DNA of 33,827 nt from positions 1 to 33,827 of the forward strand of contig CAZIFW010000026.1 in NCBI GenBank assembly GCA_964538275.1, read 5' to 3'. This document shows, one piece after another, positions 29,715 to 33,827 of this stretch. The notes under the pieces were generated by a model that saw only the letters and a list, made by a program, of their open reading frames with translations, searched no databases and had not been told where the DNA came from. The DNA is from CANIGN01 sp964538275. Its GTDB lineage: Bacteria; Bdellovibrionota; UBA2428. Position 1 is the first letter of the stretch. Every line of letters starts with the position of its first letter. The translations under genes were made by a program, and so were the position numbers.

Positions 29715-29743
29715 TTGCTAATAACCGAGAGCAAGGCTAACTC
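29715..29743 (+). promoter_or_regulatory. Predicted promoter TTGCTA-17-TAACTC for the DUF900 gene
   Basis: TTGCTA (29715-29720) and TAACTC (29738-29743) are 17 bp apart and end 8 nt before the GTG at 29752, placing the predicted start site close to the GTG. Confidence 0.35.
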
Positions 29744-29751
29744 TCTACTAG

Positions 29752-31638
29752 GTGCGTCAAAAGATGTTTAAGGTTTATTTTCAAAAAATTATATTCACAT
29801 GTGCTTTTTTATTTTCAGTTGCGGCCCATGCCCTTAGCCCGAGTGCTCTGGAACTTTTAAAGAAATCTTCAGAGAATTCTACAGATTTTTTTAAAATGCA
29901 TGGAATTTTTAAAGAGGTGTTGGCTTCTGACAGAGGACTTCATTATCAAAACATGAAAGAGCTAGTTGCAAAGCTCCAAGAACTTGATCCCGATTATGCA
30001 ACTCGTATTTTAGAAATAGAAGATTTTTGGAAGTTAAGTTTTCTTTTAGAAAACGGATGGGATGTCACTCAAGAAAACTCTAAAGGGCGCGATCTCCTAA
30101 CGGAAGCTATTTATGTTTATCATATGCCCAATATTGAATTGGTCTTAAAATCCGGTGGGACTCGCATACTCTTAGCAAAATCTAATAAAGAAATTTTAAA
30201 AACTGCTGAAGCTGAGAATGATAATGCTTTGGAAAATTTGTTATCTCAATGGGAGCAGTGGGCCCTTAACCCTAGTAAGTTCCCAAACTTTTTAGAGGGG
30301 CAACCTGAAACTTACAGAGTCGAAGGTATTTATGCCAACGATGGCTTGAGTGCAATGGCTCCCTCTGCAGCATCGCCTCCACCTCCTGCGCCCGTTCCCG
30401 CGCCAGCGCCCGTATTGCCCCCGCTAGCGGTGAATCCTTCAGATCCGCCCGTGAGCAGTGCACCTCCGCCACCGCCACCCCTTCGTTCACGTTCCGTGCC
30501 TAAAGGAATTGCTCCCAATCCAAATGCCTTTGAAGTTGAGGTTCCTTATGGAACCAATCGTGCCATGGATAGCTCTAAGAAAAACGAAATTCACACTACG
30601 AGTGGCGCTGAAGCTTTTTATTCCTATACAGATTCCGGAAAAATTTCTTATGGAATTGCAAAAGTTTCTATTCCAAAAATTCATAAAAAAGGTCAATTAG
30701 AAGAACGTGGCTTTTTTGAATTCAAGTGGGATCCTAAAAAACATGTTTTATTAAAAGACTTAACGCTCATCAGTTCTGAAACTGATTTTTTTAAAAAAGT
30801 AGGCGCTATGATTCAGGCTCGCGAAGCAGCGTTTCCGGATGAAGCCACATCTAAAGAGCTCTTTGTATATATCCATGGTTTTAACGTAGATTTTAGTTAT
30901 GCCATGAGAAAGACGGCGCAACTCATGTTTGACATGGACTACCCGGGTCTTTCATTGGCGTATTCTTGGCCTGCGAGAGCGGTGAAGTTGCCTCTACCAC
31001 AGGACTTTAGAGATGATGTTTTGCGTGCGGAAGCTTCCATTGCAATGCTAGAGGAGTTTCTCAACAAGCTTCGCGCAGAATACCCTGATCGAAAGATAAA
31101 CGTAATAGCCCACAGTCTAGGGACACGTGTTTTGAGTCGGGTACTTTTAAATATTGCTAAGAATTTAGATGCTAAGCAAATAGCGGAGGGCGCAAAAGTT
31201 TTTGGCCAAGTTATACTCGCGGCACCTGCAATAGATGCTCAAGATTTTATTCAAGATTGGGCACCTATAATCACACCCTTATGCGACCGAGTGAGTATTA
31301 TGGCGTCTGATGACGATTACGCTCTTAAAGTGCAATCACTTGCAGAAGAGCTTAAGAGTTTTCCGTTGGGTTTATGGACAGACACTCAAGCGGCATTGGC
31401 TTTAGATATTTTTAATTTTGATATTTCAAAACTAAGTTCTGGAACCTTCAGTTTGGATCACTCTGTTTATTCACAAGTACCTCATGCAATTGATCATATG
31501 GGAATGATGTTAAAGAAAAAGCCAAGTGAAGAAGCGCTTTCTCAACTTCCATACGCAAAGTACTTGGAGTCTCAAGAACGTACGGATTTCTTTAGTCTTT
31601 TAAAACGTAAAGTATGGGATTTTATTGAGCAAGATTAA
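29752..31638 (+). CDS. Exported DUF900 alpha/beta hydrolase with ankyrin-like N-terminus and Pro-rich linker
   Basis: 628 residues from GTG 29752; ATG 29764 with AGGTG upstream is an equal alternative. Signal peptide KIIFTCAFLFSVAAHA. Residues about 90-165 look ankyrin-like (LENGWDVTQENSKGRDLL, then HMPNIELVLKSGG). A Pro/Ala-rich linker (about 205-245) follows. The C-terminal half is DUF900: EVPYGTNRAMD, an early strand ELFVYIHGFNVDF, nucleophile Ser455 in IAHSLGTR, an acid among SDDDY (about 520) and His570 in LDHSVYS. The fold predicts a serine esterase or lipase outside the cytoplasm; the substrate is unknown. It ends in a strong terminator 19 nt beyond the stop. Confidence 0.75.
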   Translation: MRQKMFKVYFQKIIFTCAFLFSVAAHALSPSALELLKKSSENSTDFFKMHGIFKEVLASDRGLHYQNMKELVAKLQELDPDYATRILEIEDFWKLSFLLENGWDVTQENSKGRDLLTEAIYVYHMPNIELVLKSGGTRILLAKSNKEILKTAEAENDNALENLLSQWEQWALNPSKFPNFLEGQPETYRVEGIYANDGLSAMAPSAASPPPPAPVPAPAPVLPPLAVNPSDPPVSSAPPPPPPLRSRSVPKGIAPNPNAFEVEVPYGTNRAMDSSKKNEIHTTSGAEAFYSYTDSGKISYGIAKVSIPKIHKKGQLEERGFFEFKWDPKKHVLLKDLTLISSETDFFKKVGAMIQAREAAFPDEATSKELFVYIHGFNVDFSYAMRKTAQLMFDMDYPGLSLAYSWPARAVKLPLPQDFRDDVLRAEASIAMLEEFLNKLRAEYPDRKINVIAHSLGTRVLSRVLLNIAKNLDAKQIAEGAKVFGQVILAAPAIDAQDFIQDWAPIITPLCDRVSIMASDDDYALKVQSLAEELKSFPLGLWTDTQAALALDIFNFDISKLSSGTFSLDHSVYSQVPHAIDHMGMMLKKKPSEEALSQLPYAKYLESQERTDFFSLLKRKVWDFIEQD

Positions 31639-31657
31639 AGCCTGCTTAAAAAAAGGT

Positions 31658-31700
31658 GACCGTACTTGTGCCAAAGACGCAAGTACGGTCTTGTTTGTTT
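31658..31700 (+). terminator. Terminator of the DUF900 gene
   Basis: GACCGTACTTG (31658-31668) pairs perfectly with CAAGTACGGTC (31680-31690) around an 11-nt loop, followed by the T-rich TTGTTTGTTT. Confidence 0.75.
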
Positions 31701-31707
31701 ATACTCA

Positions 31708-31810
31708 GGGGAAAAAAGCTTTCCCTTTGTCCACGATCTGAGAGTCGTAGGCGCGACTGCAGGATCGCTTAAAAATAGGCTTTCACTTCCGAGGGAGGTG
31801 ACCCTTTTCT
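31708..31810 (+). ncRNA. Candidate structured small RNA in a 354-bp intergenic region
   Basis: The gap 31639-31992 holds no gene. After the terminator comes a TATACT hexamer (31700-31705), then three hairpins in a row. GGGAAA/TTTCCC is at 31709-31714 and 31720-31725. A two-part stem has CGATC/GATCG (31734-31738, 31763-31767) enclosing AGTCG/CGACT (31743-31747, 31754-31758). TCACTTCC/GGAGGTGA is at 31783-31790 and 31794-31801, followed by CCCTTTTCT, which resembles a terminator. It lacks the GGAAGGAAGCAGCC loop of 4.5S RNA and no riboswitch consensus was recognised. It could be an sRNA or an upstream leader element. From 31811 to about 31940 nothing was recognised. Confidence 0.35.
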
Positions 31811-31943
31811 AAACAACACCAGTTTACATGATATCTATCGGTAATCGCAAAGTAAATATTAAACAAATTTGATTTAAGTCCAAAATCTTTACACCCTCTT
31901 AATTTTAGAAAATCTTAAAAATGGGTTGGTCTCTGGATCGGCG

Positions 31944-31952
31944 TGTTATAAA
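31944..31952 (+). promoter_or_regulatory. Extended -10 TGT-TATAAA for the XRE regulator
   Basis: TG, one base, then TATAAA (31947-31952) forms an extended -10 promoter. The predicted start near 31959 leaves a leader of about 34 nt containing the Shine-Dalgarno AAGGAAAT (31981-31988). Confidence 0.5.
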
Positions 31953-31992
31953 GTGAAATGACTGTTTTAGGCAAAAGAATAAGGAAATTTTT

Positions 31993-32301
31993 ATGACAAG
32001 TTCAAGAAGAAATAACCAGAATTTAAAGAAGCAAGCCCGTCTTCGCTTTGCAGAGTTTCTTCGCAACAAACGTCTTGAGGCCGGTCTTACTCAAGGAGAT
32101 GTTGCCAAAAAATTGAAGCTCAAAAATGCTCAATTTGTTTCGAATATTGAACGGGGTTTAGCGCCTGTTCCATTTTCAACATTGAAGCTTTTGATGAAGT
32201 GCTATGACATGAGTTACGACGAGTTATCTGAAAAATATTTAGAACTTCAAGAGTCTATTTTAAAAGGTGAACTCGGAGCCAGAGAACTTCGAAGCGCTTA
32301 A
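31993..32301 (+). CDS. XRE-family helix-turn-helix regulator
   Basis: 102 residues. A basic N-terminus (SSRRNNQNLKKQARLR) precedes a Cro/cI-type HTH: FLRNKRLEAGLTQGDVAKKLKLKNAQFVSNIERG, with GLTQGDVA as the first and NAQFVSNIERG as the recognition helix. A short charged C-terminal helix follows that may dimerise. No sensor domain, so it is a simple DNA-binding regulator of unknown targets. It has a true leader with Shine-Dalgarno AAGGAAAT. Confidence 0.8.
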   Translation: MTSSRRNNQNLKKQARLRFAEFLRNKRLEAGLTQGDVAKKLKLKNAQFVSNIERGLAPVPFSTLKLLMKCYDMSYDELSEKYLELQESILKGELGARELRSA

Positions 32302-32404
32302 TAAACTAAACGCATTCAAATAAAAATTTCTAAGACGCCTACTCTTAAGAAAAACTCATATAAAAGGTTCGTGAAACCCTGCGACAGCTTCCTATTAGCT
32401 GATG

Positions 32405-32421
32405 CAAGCGGCCTCCGCTTG
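32405..32421. promoter_or_regulatory. Perfect 7-bp hairpin CAAGCGG-CCT-CCGCTTG before rpiB
   Basis: Arms 32405-32411 and 32415-32421 with a 3-nt loop, 16 nt before the rpiB ATG. No T-run follows. It sits in the promoter region predicted for rpiB, so an operator is as likely as an RNA structure. Confidence 0.4.
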
Positions 32422-32437
32422 TGTCAGACTTGGCAGC

Positions 32438-32905
32438 ATGAAGTTACGTATTGCCTCTGATCACGCTGGTTTTGAACTCAAAGAAATGCTCAAAAAAGAA
32501 TTCAAAGACGTTGAGTGGTTGGATCTTGGGCCAGAATCAACAGAATCGACCCATTACCCCAAATATGCCCAAAAACTTTGCGAAGACCTCTTGGATAATA
32601 CGCCCCTTGAAGAATTGCATAAAAACAACCCTATGGGAGTCCTTATCTGTGGCTCTGGGGTGGGGATGTCCATTCAGGCCAATCGTTACATGGGAATTCG
32701 CGCTGCGCTCTGTTGGACCCCAGAAGTTGCTGAATTAAGCCGCTTACACAATGGCTCAAACGTTTTGTGTTTAAGCGCTCGTTTGGTGGACCGTGAGATC
32801 AATAAAGAAATACTCAAGAAATGGATGAAAACTGCCTTTGAAGGTGGGCGTCACGCCGAGCGTATTCGTATGTTGGATATGGATGAAGGCTGCGAGTGCT
32901 GCTAA
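32438..32905 (+). CDS. rpiB: Ribose-5-phosphate isomerase B
   Basis: 155 residues from ATG 32438. A longer frame with an ATG at 32402 exists, but MKLRIASDHAGFELKE is the exact family start. The catalytic Cys71 lies in ICGSGVGMSIQANR, and SDHAGF and RLHNGSNVLCLSAR hold the phosphate- and substrate-binding residues. It interconverts ribulose-5-phosphate and ribose-5-phosphate. The C-terminus ends in an unusual cysteine-rich GCECC. glyA follows 12 nt after the stop, so the two are probably one operon. Confidence 0.94.
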   Translation: MKLRIASDHAGFELKEMLKKEFKDVEWLDLGPESTESTHYPKYAQKLCEDLLDNTPLEELHKNNPMGVLICGSGVGMSIQANRYMGIRAALCWTPEVAELSRLHNGSNVLCLSARLVDREINKEILKKWMKTAFEGGRHAERIRMLDMDEGCECC

Positions 32906-32917
32906 TGTTTTTGCAAA

Positions 32918-33827
32918 ATGAGTGATACGCACTTTAGCAGAAACCTAACTGAATACGATCCCGAGCTTTGGCAGAGCTTTCAAAGAGAATTTGGCCGTCA
33001 ACGCGATCACCTAGAACTTATTGCCAGCGAAAACTACACATCACGAGCGGTGATTGAAGCTATGGGGAGTGTGCTCACAAATAAATATGCAGAAGGTTAC
33101 CCTGGAAAAAGATATTACGGCGGCTGCGAATACGTAGACGAAGTAGAAAATCTCGCTCGCACACGTGGCGCAGAGCTTTTTAAAGTGGGAGACTTTGTGC
33201 CTCACTTAAACGTGCAGCCTCACTCGGGGGCAAGTGCCAACCAAGCTGTATTTCTTGCGCTTCTTCAACCTGGAGATAAATTCCTTGCTTGTAGCTTAAG
33301 TCACGGAGGCCACCTCACTCATGGATCGCCCGTGAACTTATCGGGAAAATGGTTTCAGCCTGTTCACTATACAGTGAATCGTGAAACTGAGCGCATTGAT
33401 ATGGATCAAGTGCGCGATCTTGCTCTTAAAGAAAAACCTAAGTTGATTATTGCAGGTTACAGCAGTTACACACGCGTGCTCGACTTCAAAGCTTTCCGCG
33501 ATATTGCAGATGAAGTGGGAGCAAAGCTCATGGTAGATATGGCGCATTTTGCGGGAATAGTAGCGGCTAAAAAACATCCCAGTCCTTTTCCTCATGCTCA
33601 CGTCGTAACAACAACTTCGCATAAAACATTGCGTGGTCCTCGCTCAGGAATGATTTTGTGTCATCCTGAACTAGCCAAAGCTATTGATAGCGCAATTTTT
33701 CCCGGTCTCCAGGGCGGGCCTTTGATGCATGTGATTGCGGGTAAAGCTGTGATGTTTAAAGAAGCTCTTGAACCCGCTTTTGTGAGTTATATCGAACAAG
33801 TTTTAAAAAATTCAAAAACACTTTGTG
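32918..33827 (+). CDS. glyA: Serine hydroxymethyltransferase, 3' end cut by window edge
   Basis: 303 codons are visible. ELIASENYTSRAVIEAMGSVLTNKYAEGYPGKRYYGG is the diagnostic N-terminal block. NVQPHSGASANQAVF, VDMAHFAGIVAA and TTTSHKTLRGPRSG follow, with the PLP-binding lysine at residue 236. It interconverts serine and glycine with tetrahydrofolate. The C-terminal domain lies beyond the window. No Shine-Dalgarno sequence is visible in the 12-bp gap after rpiB. Confidence 0.96.
   Translation, partial: MSDTHFSRNLTEYDPELWQSFQREFGRQRDHLELIASENYTSRAVIEAMGSVLTNKYAEGYPGKRYYGGCEYVDEVENLARTRGAELFKVGDFVPHLNVQPHSGASANQAVFLALLQPGDKFLACSLSHGGHLTHGSPVNLSGKWFQPVHYTVNRETERIDMDQVRDLALKEKPKLIIAGYSSYTRVLDFKAFRDIADEVGAKLMVDMAHFAGIVAAKKHPSPFPHAHVVTTTSHKTLRGPRSGMILCHPELAKAIDSAIFPGLQGGPLMHVIAGKAVMFKEALEPAFVSYIEQVLKNSKTLC

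Noticed and set aside
31708..31810. 4.5S (SRP) RNA or c-di-GMP riboswitch in the 31.7 kb gap
   Set aside because: The GGAAGGAAGCAGCC loop and the GEMM core sequences were both looked for and not found.
32402..32437. Upstream ATG start for rpiB
   Set aside because: The extra 12 residues include the hairpin sequence and lie before the exact family start MKLRIASDHAGF.

Overview
The window looks like chromosomal DNA of a Bdellovibrionota-type bacterium. This is an inference from three things: a TIGR02147-family regulator overlapping a secreted-protein gene, a Bdellovibrio/myxobacteria-like outer-membrane barrel protein, and the high density of exported and lipoprotein genes of unknown function set among moderately AT-rich housekeeping genes. 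No tRNA, rRNA, CRISPR array, insertion sequence or phage gene was recognised.

Layout. 1-332 (minus): 5' part of the PEP-synthase regulatory kinase/phosphorylase gene. 484-3633: a flotillin/SPFH membrane protein, an unlisted 55-residue membrane protein, an outer-membrane beta-barrel protein and a small exported protein. 3786-5180: ffh. 5281-6835: TIGR02147 regulator overlapping an exported protein. 6863-9092: divergent exported protein and alpha/beta hydrolase sharing an operator-like region. 9210-11438: the classical rpsP-rimM-trmD-rplS cluster. 11604-13863: rnhB, a BAHD-like acyltransferase and a YraN-family gene. 13986-16268: two exported proteins of unknown function. 16420-21153: a 1577-residue lipoprotein with thrombospondin type-1 repeats. 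21183-23546 (minus): a TPR-peroxiredoxin lipoprotein. 23607-24266 (minus): elbB. 24391-29628: yceD-rpmF-fabH-fabD-fabG-acpP-fabF, a type II fatty-acid synthesis cluster without plsX. 29752-31638: exported DUF900 hydrolase. 31700-31810: possible small RNA. 31993-33827: XRE regulator, rpiB and the start of glyA.

Two signals stand out. First, trmD carries an in-frame insertion of about 120 bp (10350-10465) built of nested perfect inverted repeats. It adds about 41 residues to an essential tRNA methyltransferase and resembles in principle the Rickettsia palindromic elements that enter coding genes. Second, many genes that begin a transcription unit have a -10-like hexamer ending exactly 6 nt (range 6-9) before the start codon and no Shine-Dalgarno sequence. 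This predicts leaderless mRNAs and fixes several GTG/TTG starts. Other genes (3100, 7564 minus, 28129, 31993, 14904, 27262) carry clear Shine-Dalgarno sequences, so two modes of initiation seem to coexist.

The genes cover protein synthesis and targeting (rpsP, rimM, trmD, rplS, rpmF, ffh), lipid synthesis (fab cluster), one-carbon/sugar metabolism (rpiB, glyA) and a cell-envelope/secretion layer that is mostly undescribed.
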